DNA from: Onchocerca lupi
Lineage: Eukaryota; Nematoda; Chromadorea; Rhabditida; Onchocercidae
Assembly (NCBI GenBank): GCA_028564675.1
Contig: JAOVVO010000076.1
Coordinates: forward strand, 124,001-188,000
Direction of reading: 5' to 3'
DNA: 64,000 bases
In this document: positions 37,801 through 52,300 of the stretch, in pieces
Layout of the letters: every line of letters starts with the position of its first letter
Position numbering within the stretch: position 1 is the stretch's first letter
Position numbers and translations under genes: made by a program
The notes under the pieces: generated by a model
The model's input: only the letters and a program-made list of their open reading frames with translations
What the model was told of the DNA's origin: nothing
Database searches by the model: none

Positions 37801-40800
37801 AATAGAAATCAGCACAAAAAAGGATAATTAATAGTGCTAATGAGGGTCAATTGTTCCATAATACACGAATGAACAATTGTCAAAAAAAAGAAGAAAGTCT
37901 TTTTAATACTTAAAAATTTAACAAATAGTTGAAGAAATTTTAAAAATAAACGAGTTGAAATTTTGGAACACAAAAATCTTTTTCCAAAAAGAAAAAAAAA
38001 GGAAAAATGAAATAAAAAAAGTTTAAATGAGAGAAGTGTACTTTATCAGAAGTTGTTCGTCGAAATAATTCATTCAATTGGTTGAATTGAATGTATAGGC
38101 AAAGAAAGTTATTTTAACCTTTAAAAATTTTTCTTTTTTTTTTTTTTTAACATTCTTTGATTTTTTTTCCCTTTTTTTTTTTTATTCTAAAATAATTGAA
38201 ATTCCATTGTTGTTCGTTCTTTTGATAAATAATTTTGGTTAGTTGAAAATGAAAAAAAAAAAGAAAAAAAAAGATGAAAAAAGCGGAAAAAGGAAAGCAA
38301 AACGATCAATTATCAATAGCCTTAACAAAAGCAATAATAAATCATTATTATTGATAAGCTCAGTCATGAATGATAATATTGGCAGGTAATTGCAACAATT
38401 TCTTCAAAAATTTTGAATTTTTGAAATTTTTAAATGTTCACAACAATTCGTTTTTCTATCATTTTTCATTAAACATTTATCAAGAGCAAATTAATTTGCT
38501 TCGTTTAAAAAATGAAATTTAAAAAATTAGTTTGGAAAAAAAAAACGAATGATTATTTATTTTAATTCAATTTAATTACAAAATATTTTATTTCATTTTA
38601 ATTCTTCAAAGAAAAAAAAAAGAGAAAGAACTTTCATTTCAATAGATAGCAGTAGTGTTTTATTGGCATATCTTCCATACATTTGAAATAAATATTTATT
38701 CAATAAAATATTTTGGCAACGAAATGAGAGAAGAAAAAAAAAGACATTTGACAATTTGACATATTGATTTAAAATCTGTCTCCAACGATAGAATCATTCC
38801 AGTTTCTTTTTTTTTTTTTCTGATCGACATAAAATTTCATTTATTACAAACTTTATCACATATTGATCATTTTAGCTATATTTGGGATTAGAAATAAATA
38901 TCGATCACAAAATTTGAATTTTTTCAAATTTTAAGTATTGAATATCGTGGCAAAGCATAAAAATCATACTTAACAGCTGTTTTTGTGATTAGAAATATCG
39001 ATCATTTTGGCATTAAAATCAATTTCCATAATAAATGGTATGTGTGAAAGATTTTGTGAAATTATGCAAGATGAATGTTAATTCATTTTAGAATTTTCAA
39101 ATTTTTTTCAAAAATTGAATTTTTTCAAATTTAAAAGTTTTCAAAATTTCATATTGGATAAGTTGGTAAAATTTTAAGACTTCTTGTTCAATCAAATAAA
39201 AAGAAAAGAACTTTAAAAATAATGATTTGTAATGTTTGAATCAATTTAATTATGATGTTTGATCCAGTCATAATGTTTGATCTGATCATGATCATTAATC
39301 TGATTATAATACTTCTTCCCTGATTTTTTATAAAAAATATGATTTTTCAAATGAAAATATAATTTAAATTAAAAATAAAATCAAATTGTTAAATGAAATG
39401 ATTTCAACTTACCATTTAATATGCTATGCAAGCTATCATAATTTTTCAAAATGAATTTCTTGGAAAAAAAGAAGAGAATGAATAATGCAAATAAAAAAAA
39501 AAAAAAAAAAAAGAAAGACATCGAGAAAGTTTCAGTTTAAAAAATTTTTTACGAAATCTATCGATTATCACTTTTTCAAAAACAATAGTTTTTTTCAATT
39601 TGCTTAAATTACAAAAGAAACCAATGATATATGAGAAATTCTAATGATTCTAAAATCAAAAAAAAAAAAAAAAAATTTTGCTTAGAATAATTATTTGCAA
39701 ATAAAATACAATCAATTGATCCAATTATTCAGCAGAACAAGATGCCTCCATCTTATCACTTCTACTTTTACAATTTCTTTCTTACAAAAATCTCGTCCCC
39801 CCCCCCCAAAAAAAAAGACTCAATTTTAAATTATTTTCATTTCTTGCTTAAATTAGACGAATTAGCTATGCTAATATACTCATAAAATAATTGTATTATC
39901 AAATTTGCATAAAATATATTAAATATGAATTGATCGTACAAATTCAATCAAAAATTAAATTATTCAATGTCGAAAAAAAAAAAAAAAAAAAAAAAAAAAA
40001 CAAAAACAACGATATCAGTTGAATCATATAATTAAAAAAAAAAAAAAAAGCAATACAATAATAAGAAATGAAAAAGTCCAATAGGATTGATAAATGAAAT
40101 TATCTGTTTGTTCATCTGATAACAATAAATTTTCTTCTATCTTCTCAAGTTATAATTAGTTTATCTTTTTGCAACTTAAATTCTCATCTTCTTGTCCATT
40201 CATCAGAAACAATTCTATTGTATTCATTAAGAATATTTTCATACTATTTCAAATATTATTTATTATCATTATGATAACAATAATAAATATATCAAAAAAT
40301 GAAAAAAAAATTACGACAAACTAACAAATGCTTAAATTGAAAATACGAGAATTATTGATATTGATATCGATAGTAAGAAATATTAAATTTAACTTTTGAA
40401 AAAAAAACTGGTAAATAATATGAAAATAATCATTGATCAATTGATAGCTTAGATGAAATGAAGATAGTTAAAATTGAGAATATTTCTTAAATTTATTGAA
40501 TTGCAGTACGGAAAATGGAGCAAATTGAAAAACGAAATATCGTTATTTCAAAAAAAAAAAAAAAAAAAAAAAATGATAAATAATTACTACCGGCAATAAG
40601 AGGTTACCGCAAAAGTTCGAATGAAGAATGTGAGAATAGAATAATAGATCGGAGATATTTTAGTAAAATTCTCATTTAATGAAAATCTTCCCTTCCTTCC
40701 TTCCTTCCTTTTTTTTTTTGTTCTTTGAGCATTCAATGCCGAACATATACATCAATTTCCTTCTCAACATTTATACAATTTCTCGGCTATCATAGCAATT
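34851..40800. other. Low-complexity AT desert
   Basis: About 6 kb of A and T homopolymers, AT-rich words and many short frames rich in F, I, K and N with no splice support. Contains a hairpin (36349-36392, arms AAATTGTTCA/TGAACAATTT), an unusual C11A9 run starting at 39797, several A runs longer than 20 (for example 39974-40000 and 40550-40572) and CTTC repeats at 40691-40709. No gene is supported. Confidence 0.6.
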
Positions 40801-40966
40801 CTTCTATTTGTGATACTTTTAAGATGACATTCAATTTGTCACCTATCGATCAAACATTATTATGATCCAGGAAGTGGCACAAGAGAGAAAGATAAAAATG
40901 TAAGATTTTTGTGATAATTAGAAAAAATAGACCTAATACAAAAAAAAAAAAAAAAAAAATGAATAC

Positions 40967-41772
40967 TTTTGTTAATTTTAAAGCATGCTTGGATTCATCA
41001 ATCAAATTGTTCTTTTCAATTTCATCCAGAACGAATGTTCTAACTTTAGAAACATTAAACTGATACTTAATCATAAGGTATATTGCCTCATAAGTTACAC
41101 ACATGTTCAACTTATCCAATATTTAAAACAGTTAATTAATCAATGTGCGTGAGAATATATGAACGAACAAAAGCGGTAAATTAATGTTATGAAATACCAT
41201 AATTAGTTGACACGATAATTAATCGCCTAATTAACTCCCGCAAATTGTGGTACTATACAAGAACTTAAGGATAGAAAATACAAAAACTCGAATGCTCAAA
41301 TGATACCATTCGTACTTTTTTATTTTCTTAACCTTCTTCTTGACCAATCTTATTTAATGCTAATTTCGTGAACATATAAAGGCAAATTATTAAAGAATAA
41401 ATTAAAAAAGTGTGAATTACTACTAGCGATCTGAATAATGATTTAAACTTAATACAATACGTTCTTTCTTGGAAAACAGCAAAATAAGCAAACTAAATAC
41501 CACACAGTTCCAAGCTTTTTGAATCCATTACGTAGTGATAAAATGTTTAATCTTTCCCAATTTTGAGAGCATTTGCGTCTATAACGACGCATTATGTGCC
41601 TAGCGAAACGAAAGTTTAAAAAACTGAATCCATAAAAACCAAATAAACAGCGAAGATGTAATATGTAGTAATAATGTTCATAGGCGTACACACTGGTAGA
41701 ACAGTTTATCAGTGTTAAGAAAAAGTGAAAATCAACGCCACCTGTTCGTACCAAAGTTTCTTTTAAAATCAC
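40967..41772 (-). other. Possible coding exons of an unrecognised gene
   Basis: 41110-40967 reads without interruption (MCVTYEAIYLMIKYQFNVSK, FVLDEIEKNNLIDESKHAL) and ends at AAA|GTATTC, a reasonable donor. Between 41772 and 41449 a minus-strand frame includes a basic, protein-like block (ARHIMRRYRRKCSQNWERL and SLRNGFKKLG). Both lie downstream of, and on the same strand as, the polyQ gene that stops at 42053. I could not connect them with consistent phases and do not recognise the product. Confidence 0.25.
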
Positions 41773-42052
41773 AAAAATTTCATTTTGAAATTAATTTCAA
41801 AGAGTCGCAGACGAAATATGAAACTTCAAATAGAGAAAGCAATTCCCTCTGAGCTAAATTTGCTCCTAATTTGTTAATTTTTTTTTTTTTTTAATCCCAA
41901 ATTTAATTTAAATTTAAAATTAGAAAAATTATTATTATGTTAACCCAAAAATTCGTTTACAATATGAAAAAATTTCAAAATTAATGAGACCAGAAATGCT
42001 TTGCATTGACAGGAGCAGCTCAAAACAAGAACAATTATTTACATGATAATAA

Positions 42053-45000
42053 TCACTGCTGTGATTGTTGTTGCTGCTGTTGCTGTTGGTGTTGATGTGG
42101 TTGTTGCTGTTGTTGTTGCTGATGTTTTCCAAAGATATCTTCATATTTTGTTGTCGGTGGTAATCGTGAAGACATTTCTTTCACCTCATGCATTTGTAAA
42201 AAATAACTTAATTGCCGTCTTATGCGTCGTAAATAACGTAAACGTTTCCGTGGTACTTGTCTTTTAATTTTTTTCTTCAATATCGCAAATAGATCATTAT
42301 CAGCCTGCATATGAAAAAATAATTTACGATTCTTTTTAGATAACTCACGGTTCTTCTTGAAATAAAACTGCAAAGTTGCTTCAGAATTAGTTCTGAAATG
42401 CGATTTGCAAATTTTGAACTGAAAATCCTATTTTTAAAGCAAAAGATCTTAAATGATTAAGCGACTCCGTTGCAAATAAAAGAGACATGAAATTTTCTAT
42501 AGACAATTTTACCAAATTAAATTTCAAGAAATGAGTATACCTCTACATCTCCATTACCACATTTTTGGCCAGCATGGGAAGAAGAACATTTTGCATCATC
42601 ACTTTCCGTATCTAAAAGAAATCATTTTTAATTATATATGTAATTCTCTAAAATTCTTCATGATTGGTAAAGAAGATAGCTTTTTAGATCAACGTCTTAA
42701 TTTACAAAACTCCTAACTTAACAAATGAAACTTGACCTTTAATAACAATCTAGTTAATTTTGTTCACTCACCTGATGATTCATCATCATCACTATCACTA
42801 TCATCCGAGAAACCATTCCGTTGCTGAACCTGATTAGAATTACCGGAAGGATGCACTTCGGGTGAACTAATAGGTGAAGTTGTTGAATGAGCAGAAATTG
42901 GCTTCGATACTTGTTGTATAGTACCATTTGCATCAGCACTCTTCTGTGAACTATTTTCCATCTGTGCTGTCCTATTCTGAGCATATTTGGCCACTTCTGC
43001 GACTGCCGAAATCACCTCCATGCGCATATCCGATGTTGTAGCACCCTGATTCTCCATTTTTATTTCGATGCCCTGATAAATTCGTTACGCATAGCCGTGA
43101 AGGCTCTGATGTTATACGAAATCTACTTCTATCTACTACTTAATATAATTTTTATTTAAACTCTCACAATTACAAATTAATGGAAAGCACAAAGTTAAGA
43201 AAAAAAAAATTACTTCTTTTGATGTCTCGCCATTTTGAAATGCTACATGAGGATTGTTGTAACAAGCAGTTGCATTAGCCTGCAAGTACAATCATCCTTC
43301 AAACAGGTATCATCAATGATTCATCAAACTGCCATACTTTTGCAAATTAAAATCCCCTTTTTCAAGCCACAAAAACGTTTCTAAAAATGATTTGCTAAGA
43401 TAGGAGCCTATTTTTTGGTGAAGATGCTTGGAAGATTCAATAAATTAAAGAACGAAACAGGAATTATCTAAAAATAGTTACGATGAGAGATAAACTATAG
43501 AATTCGTACAAATGATGGATGAATGACCACAAATTTTCCTTTGGATTATCATTATAATTGTTTTGTTCCTAAAAATTATTTTTAAATAATTTAGCAATCA
43601 TCTTTATACTTTCTACCATGACAAATTCGGAAAAGATCGCTAAAACAGACAGACTAACATCATGAACACCATTAAAATCGCCCTGCATACGAAGTATATC
43701 GTTCAAAAATTGCTGAGGATATGGAGCCGCTGAAAATCCTGTATAATATTGTTCATCCATATGCTGCAAGTGAAAATTTTCAAAATTTTATTAAGATTTA
43801 TGCAGAATTAAGCATAATAAATTTTTACAAATGTAATATTGCATCCTTGGAATTTTTCTAAAATTTCGATGAAAATTTTCACATACTTTTCGTTTCTGAA
43901 CCGATACGGTTTGTCGTGTTATAGGATCCATTACATGTTTTGATGGCGGTGCCTGAAAAAAAAAAAAAAAAAAAAACCATGATTCAACTGATGCTGAACT
44001 ATAATAGCACAATAGAAATTGTCATTTCTTAGCCAATTCATTTAGTTTTGTTTCAGCATAAATTTCTTATATTCATTTGCTAAATTCCAAGTTAACATTC
44101 AATAAGAATGGTATGAAAATGGAAATATATCATTGGCTGAGAAAAGAAAAAACCCGTATGTAGAGAAATGTGTTACAAAGAACGCACCATCATGTCAGCA
44201 GGAGCGGGATGCGAATGTCCCTCTTCGGTAACATATAACTGTAAAGTTGCAACAAAGTTAAATTATATTTTAATTCAAATGGTACTGTTTGCTGAGGAAG
44301 AGAAAAAAAAAATTAAAATTTGTCGAAGAATCTGAATACCTGTACACAATCGAGCATTACTTTGGCCTTCATCGACGCATAACAAGGTTCATATTTGCAA
44401 TGATAATACACGATATTATTCACTTTCTAAAACAAGTCAGTCGCTGGTCGTCAAGATCGTCTGGTCTTCTGTGTATTGCTCTCGATATTACTGTGATGTT
44501 AACGAAGGTGGTAGCAGTTAATCAAAAGTATTACCAATAAAGAAGTGCAAAGTGCACCTAACAAAAAATACACGAAATAAAGCGAATCAAATTTTTCTAA
44601 CGGTCAATAATGATATTTTCGCAAATGGCAAAGGTTCTTCCAAATCTTACGACTAACTAGACCTTCCTAACTAAGAAGCAGAAAATTATCAAAAAAAAAA
44701 AAAGAATTCACATGATGATGACGATACCAATAATCGCCCAATTTTTCTTCCCAATCTCGAAATTCTTGCATTCCAATTATCGATTTCTTCACATAAAATC
44801 GTCTTTTTTCACGCTGTGAAACAGCAACATTCGTTGGTACCTGCAAAACTTTCAATCATGCACTCAACAATGTAGAAATAAAAACAATTTATAATTGAAT
44901 TTAAACGCGACGCAAAACATACAAGATACTAATTTTCACATAACATATATTATTACAGTAACAGGATATAAATTTTAATAAATAACAAATTTTGATAAAT

Positions 45001-45066
45001 ATTCCAAAATTAACTTACTATACTCACCATAGACGGTGCTGTTGTACCATCAAATCCGGCATGCAT
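42053..45066 (-). CDS. Unrecognised 426-aa protein with acidic centre and polyQ tail
   Basis: Ten exons with matching phases: 45066-45028, 44840-44712, 44238-44188, 43952-43887, 43763-43659, 43568-43482, 43279-43214, 43072-42772, 42611-42541 and 42418-42053. The N-terminal third is compact and aromatic (REKRRFYVKKSIIGMQEF, RDWEEKLGDYWYRHHH). The middle exon contains EVISAVAEVAKYAQNRT, then a long S/P/Q/N-rich stretch and an acidic SDDSDSDDDESSG. The last exon is very basic (KKKIKRQVPRKRLRYLRRIR) and ends in a glutamine/histidine tract coded by mixed CAA and CAG, then a stop. This pattern (acidic patch, basic helix, polyQ) suggests a nuclear regulatory protein, but I know no family it belongs to; it may be nematode-restricted. 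TTTTTTCTAG lies 10 nt upstream of the ATG, fitting trans-splicing. Confidence 0.78.
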
Positions 45067-45530
45067 GTTTAGTTACCTAGAAAAAATATGTTAATTAAAA
45101 AAATCTCAACTTGTATTGCAATATTTATCATTTAGCGTAAACAATTTATTAAACTTCTGCAAATATCTTTTTTTTGTTGTTGACAAATAATTTATATTTT
45201 CAAATTTTAACTAATAACAAATTGTTTCGGTTTAAATTTTGATATATATGTTAAAGGGAGTGCATTAATTTAAACAAATATTTTTATAACTTGAAATGAA
45301 AATTAAATTTTAAAATGATAAAGATATTGAAATTTTTGATTAGTTAACAATGAAAGAGAAAGATGAGAAGTGTTAGTTGTGCTGCTGGCTACGTCGTCGT
45401 AATGTAAAGGCTTTTAAAATCATCGTTATCAACAACAATTCCGACAATGGCAAAGATTGGCGAATGCGTGGGTGGTTGGAAGTAAAGAATCGTTTTGATA
45501 ACGATGAAAAGTAATAGAAAGGAGGAAGGA

Positions 45531-47215
45531 ATTGATGATGATGATGGTGATGGTGATGGTGATGGTAGTGGTGTTAGGCGAGCGCTCATCGACATCAGCA
45601 ACATCGTCGAGCAACTCAATTCGTGCTGACGCCGTCGCAACTGCCGCGTCGCTTATAAACGAACAATGATATCATCAGCAGGCAAACAGCACAATCATCA
45701 ACGCCACCACCACTAACTACTACTATTACTTGCTAACAACATCAATACCAATACCTTCTTCTTCATCCCTCTATCCTTCCATCATTCTCTGCATCATTAT
45801 TATCATCATTACCCATCATTATCATCATCAGTAACAACCAATAGCAATAGCAATAGCAAGAGCAGCAGTAATAATAGCAATTATCCCATCATTTCACGAT
45901 TATTATTATTATTATTATTCTTATTATTATTTTTATTACTATTATTTTTATTATAGTCATTATCCCAGGTTAATAACAACGATAATAATATTCAGCAATG
46001 TTTGCCTGTACTATTAATGTCCTTTTTACCTTTTCAATTCTTTGCAATATATATATATATATATTTATATGAGGGAATATTTCAAAAAATTTCATTAAAA
46101 AAAAAAAATTGAAAAATTAAAAGAAAAAAAGCTACGAACAAATTTTTTTTTAAATGAAATTTAATGATAATAATTATTATCAGCAGAAATAGTTAAAACT
46201 TATTATCATTAAAAAATACTGTTATTATCATTATTACTATAATATTATTATTTCATTATTACCATTATAATTATTATTTATAATGAATAAATAAAAAGGA
46301 ATATACCAAAAACTTCATTTAAGAAAATTGAAAAATTAAAAGAAAAGAACGGACAAAATTCTTAGTAATAAATAATAATAATTAATATCAGCGAAATAAA
46401 ATTGAAAAATTAGACGAAAAAAGCAACAAATAAATTTTTTAATAATAATAATTAGTAGTGGAATAAAAATAGTTGAAAATTTATTATCACTATCAAAATT
46501 TAGTACCAATTTATTATCAAATTTATTCATTCAATAATGAAAGATGAGGTATTTGAGATAGTATCCTGATAACGGATTACTCCTTTTAGATGATAAGATA
46601 AAACAAATACTTTTCTCAGAAAATTACAATAAAATAAATATTCTTCTCAAACAAGAAGATAAATACGATAAACTAAAATGATGTCAAAGTTACTGATATC
46701 ATTCCAAAAAATTTATAATCACCTATGTCATCAACACGTACTACGAGTAATATCACTGTTGTTATCGTTGTTATCATACGAAGGATATCATTTGTTAGTG
46801 ATGACGATATCATTGTTATTATTGTTAGTGATAACCTCATTATTACAACTATCACTATTGATACTATCATTACTACTACTATTGTCGTCGTCGTTCCAAA
46901 TTTTTATCGCGCCGATTCCTTCTTCCCTGATTATTATTATTATCTTACTAGATGTCAGCGTCGTAGTTATCGGAGGAGCAATATCGTTGTTGTTGTTGTC
47001 GTCATTGTCAACAAATCGATAATATCGATCTGGTATGATGATGACGATGATGATGATGATTGTGATGGTGTGTCAATAGAGAAGCAGGCAAATATGAATA
47101 TTGCTCTTTTCCATCTCCTCCAATCATCTAATATTACTAACATCGTCGTCAATATCATCATCAACTAATATTACCGTACCATCATTGTCGTCATCATTAT
47201 TATTATCTTCCCCCT
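45531..47215. repeat. Large compound trinucleotide microsatellite
   Basis: GATGGT units at 45531-45575 are followed by more than 1.5 kb of degenerate ATT, ATC, CAT, GTT and GAT triplets (for example 45790-45960 and 46730-47210). Long frames crossing it on both strands (VVVIVV, DDDDDD, TTITIT-like) are artefacts of the repeat. An AT dinucleotide run occurs at 46048-46062. Confidence 0.85.
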
Positions 47216-49370
47216 CCCTCTCTTCGCCAATCCAAATATTACAGTATTATCAATGATAATAAAAACATTGATAAATTTTATATTTCACGAAATATATATT
47301 ATTGGTCAGGTTTATTTGGTAAGTAAATTTTACTATCACAAATAGCATTGCGATTAACTAAGAATTTTATGAGAATTGAAAAATTTTCGAATAAAATTTA
47401 AAAATAAGAAATAAGAGAAAGTGTTTTTATTAGAAGAGCAAAGATGTATTTAATTCAAAAAAAAAAGGAAAATAAATTGAATTTCGAAAGTTAATTATAA
47501 TTAAGTAAGAATAGTTGAATGAAATAATTGTCACTTTTCACTTTCATCATATGGAAAGTCAAATTTCACTCATAATTTCTCTATTTCATTCTCAACAGAA
47601 GCATGCAAAAATATCAAAGTAAATAATTCTCATCAAATTTGATCAGTTAATTAAAATTGGAAAAAAAAAAAGATAGTGAGAAGGTAAGAAATTTAGAATT
47701 TGAACAAAATGAAACTAAATTTTAAGATTAAATTCATGTTAAATTCGCTTTAATGAATGAATGCTCTCCGACAAATTGCAATTGATGATAAATGCATTTT
47801 TCAGATGTTATTTTAATTCTCTTGTGTAAAAAATGTTGCAGTTTTAGAATCTTTGTATAGAACAAACTAATATGATTTTAAATTAATTAAATCGATTTCT
47901 GCAAATGGCATTTTAGAAATATGAGGAGTAAAATATATAGCAAAAAAAGCAATAGATAGCATTTGTAGTAAAACAAATAAATTATATTTGAATAGAAATT
48001 TGACTGAAACTAAAGAAAAAAAAAAAGCGGAAAAAAAGTTTTGAAATAATTCCATCTGGCATATGTTGGCATTTTAGCAACAATGAGAATAATATCCCAA
48101 AGGACATGAGACAAAATTTTTGAAAGAATTGAAATGAAAAAAAAAGAAAAAAAAAAAAGAAAGGAAAAAAATCCGAAAAATAATGAAATCATTCTAAGAG
48201 CAAATTAAATAAACTCAAAAAGAATAATGCATGTCTCTGATTCCGATGTTTCGTCGAAAGAATTCATCATGTTAATTTCTTCCAATCCTTTTCTCATCTC
48301 AAATTCAACATGTTTAGTCAACCTTTCTTTCTTCTGTTACCTATTTAATTTAAATTATCAAATGTTAACATCAATAGAGAAAGTATAAAATTAAACATTT
48401 ATGATAAGATATAAGATAGAAAACAGTAATTTTATTGTTAATTAAATATCACTTAAATTTATACTTACTATTATATTATACTTTTTTTTTTGTCGCATTT
48501 CTTAATGGTAACCTTCCCATCCTTCTAACATTCGTTATTGTGTTTTCCATTTCATGTTACTGTCATTGTTGTTATTTAAATTTATTAGTTTGCAATTGTT
48601 ATCAATAAATTCTCTGTACAAACATGGTTACTGTAAACCTTCAACACTATCTCGTGATAGGCATTCTCCACAAGCTATAAAACAATGCATTCTTAATGTA
48701 AACACACTTACTTATTGGTACTTTATCATTATTACTTATTGGTATTTTAGGTTACATTACCATTTAGTCATTAATATATGTATATATTATTTGTAGGAGA
48801 AATGAAACTATTTACTTTTGTAGCTATTCAAAATATTTATACTGCATAAAAATGGATTAATAAAAAGATTCTATTTGAGATACTTCCAAGAAAAGAAAAA
48901 TAAAAAAAATGACCTGATTGCACTGATCCGAAAAATCTTATTGTAAATAATCTAAAATAGACAAACAGTAATAATGATGACAACAATTATTTCTATAATT
49001 TATCTTTGTTATTCAGTTGATCATCACTATAAATCAAAATTTTTTCTGTACTTAATGACTATGTTATAATTACTGTTATGGTTATAAACTGTCGTTCTTG
49101 ATGATGCGAATACCTATAATCATCATCATTTCATACAGTGTATATTCTTTGTAGCAAATTATGAAAAGAGTAAGAACAATAAACATCTTTTGGTAATCAT
49201 CTGAAGACTGGGTAATTGAAATATTCTAGCTCAATGAATGATTACAGCAAAATAAATGTAATGTTAATAAATAAGTAATTCATCGGATATGTTTAGTGCA
49301 TAACATATCTAATGACAACAAGATACTGATGAAAACAATAACAGAGCAAGAGATAACGTCAATAGGAAAA
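47216..49370. other. Intergenic AT-rich DNA
   Basis: No exon, RNA gene or clear repeat seen; only short A- or F/K-rich frames without splice support. It forms the 3' flank of ALG8. Confidence 0.55.
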
Positions 49371-52300
49371 TTATTTTCTCTTCAGTTTTTCTTCGCAAAT
49401 ACATGTAATTTCCGCATATTTCGGATTCTTGAAAGAAAAGATCCATAACAATTCAAAATAAACCCAACAAATTCCAAAAGCTGTCGACAGTGAGGTAAGC
49501 ATCAAAGGAATGAATTCAAAATTAGTGCCGAATATGATCTAAAATGCAAATATCAATAATCAAGAAGTTCCCTTTCTAAAGAATGGGATTATAGAATGAA
49601 AAATCTCATTGAAAATAAAGGGTACTGAAAATATTAAAATCTAAACTTCATCCATTTGGACATGAAAGAAGAGAGAAATCCAATTTCCTCAACTTAATAA
49701 TACATTCAGTGATCTGACTGCATTGAAATTCCTTACTGAATACTTCGGTAAATGAAATGAAAATCACCAACTTTATGCAAAACTAAGCAATACACCTGAA
49801 CAATTAATAACCCGTATAAGTAAAGCTTCTTAAGAAAATGAAGTGATCTTTCTGGACACAGAAACCGCATAATGCTTATTGATAAAAACATATAGCAAAG
49901 TGTAATAGAAACCTGAAATATATAAACACTGAGGGTAATATCAGAATGAATTCTTTCATATGGGATTTATTGTTTACTAATGAAAAAGTATCAATAAAGT
50001 AATAATGTCATCGAACTTTGGATAAATTTCAAATATATAATAATATCAAAGTTAAACATGCATAGACCTCTGTTTATTGTTCTAGTCACTATTAAAGCTA
50101 AAGAAATCTTCCTTATATTTAGATAAAGAGCTTGAAACACTTCAAACTATATAATTCTTCATCAAATGGCAGCATTGTTAACAATGCGGAAGGATATACC
50201 TTTAGAATATTTTCGAAAGGTGTGAAAAAGAGGGGAAATAGTGAAACATTTGCCACAACTGAAAGCATTATAAAAGAGGGTAAAAATCGATGATCCTGAA
50301 ACATTAAATTTTTCGAAATTTCATAACAACATTTCTCCTATCAGCAAATGAACTAAATAAGTGATTTATATTTTAGCACCGTAAGTTTAATTCGAAAGGC
50401 TAATTCTTCATGTATTAAACACATAACTTTTTCACTGAGTACTTGAACAGATGTGATATCTGACAAAGGAAAAAATAATGAATTTTAATAAAGTAATGAA
50501 ATTTTAATAAAGTTTTGAAATACGATCAGCAAGGTTTTTATTTTTATTTCAAGTTAGTGTTTACAACAACAGTAAATATAACTTCTTACGGAAAATATAA
50601 AAAATGCAGTTAAAATTAGCGATATTATCGGTAATAATAATACTAAAGTCATTAGCAACATACCGAAGAAGCTAGAACAGTATATGGAACGGTGATGAGT
50701 ATGATTGCTTTTTCGTGCACATGGTATCCAGCAAGAAAAAAGGAAAACGCAGATAATGTAAGTAAAAGGGGAAAATTCTTCACGTGACGTGTACGAATAA
50801 GCGATATTATCGGTAATAATAATACTAAAGTCATTAGCAATGTTCCGAATGGTGATACAGAAGGTAAAATGGAATGCCTGAATTCCTGAAACAATTCGAT
50901 TTCAACTAAAATAATTAAAAATTTAAAAAGACAATTTGTGAAGAGCGTTAAAAGTATCCGTCCATTATCACAATAGTCTATAAATTCAACGAAAAAAATG
51001 ATAGAAAAATGCATGCGAAAAAGTCAAAGATACCTGCACAAGGCCTGAAATATAGGCGGGTGATTGAACATTTGACGGCAATCGCTTGGTCAATTTCAGA
51101 ACTTGATAGAAGTACCAGTCAGCAAAATTATAAAATGCCCATAAGTTTGGGGCCCAGTAAGCATGTGTTAATCCACGCTCAAACGGAAATAACCGTCTCC
51201 ATATCTGCTTTAAAATATCAAGACCACATAAGTAAATAAATGGACCTGTAAAAATGACTGCACTGTTTGAATTTATATTTGGACAAAGTTTAAAATAGAG
51301 TGAAAAAAAATAAGTTACGAAAAATATTTTTTTTTTGAAGAGCCATGAAAACCTAACGAATCAAGCACTATTCGTCGAATATTTATTCAGTCAATAAAAA
51401 AAAAACTGATTTTTTTCTTCAAAACCATTCAAATTGTATTATCTGAAGTCTAAAAATACTCATAGTTATACCTACTAGAAGAGTGAGAAATACTTTACCT
51501 TACCAAAAGATAACGTGAATGGAAGAATGAGAACAGCAATTAATTTTGCACTGTTGGCTATGAAAGCCTTTCCGGATGATGATGAAAACAAGTAATTTAC
51601 AGCGTAATAGACCACATATGCAGGTGCATAGTAAAGATAAATATGTTTCATATTTAATAGAATGGAATATGTCAATGCACCCTGAAAATGAATTATAAAA
51701 TAGTACAGAAACTCTTATGAATACTTAATTTTTATTAATCTTATGAAATAATATATGGCACTTACAAATAGAAAAGATTTTCTCATAATCCAGCCGAGAG
51801 AAATCAATAGAATTGATGTCAGAAAGCCATTATATTGAAAATGTATGTTATCGATCATCATCAATGAAGCATTAGCTATGAGAAAAATTTCAGCAGCTAA
51901 CGAATTTTTTTCTACGCTGCTATCATTTTTGCATCGCCCAAAAAAACTTTTTGTTAAAAAAACACATGAGAGAGTCTGAAATTTCATAGAATTCAAAACA
52001 AATAGTTGGGATAAAATCAATATAAATGTTCCACTGCTCGTTACTTCAATTCGTATGCAATGAATAAAACTTACGTAAAAAACATCCGTTGCAATGACTG
52101 AAAATCTTTGAAAGTATAATAATTCAGTGGAAAAATATGCGCTTTTTTGTAACACCAATGCAGAAGGAATAATTTTTGATGCCACCTGAAGATTGTCCAT
52201 TTACAATCGAACAAATATACAATTCTTTATGGAACAATTCAGTCTCACTGATTTAAATCGTATTCAAAAATATTTGATACTCTTAATTAAAACTTAATTG

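Noticed and set aside
46678..47168. Open frames of 114 and 147 codons on the plus strand and similar ones on the minus strand
   Set aside because: They lie within the trinucleotide microsatellite and translate to runs of V, I, T, L or D; repeat artefacts.
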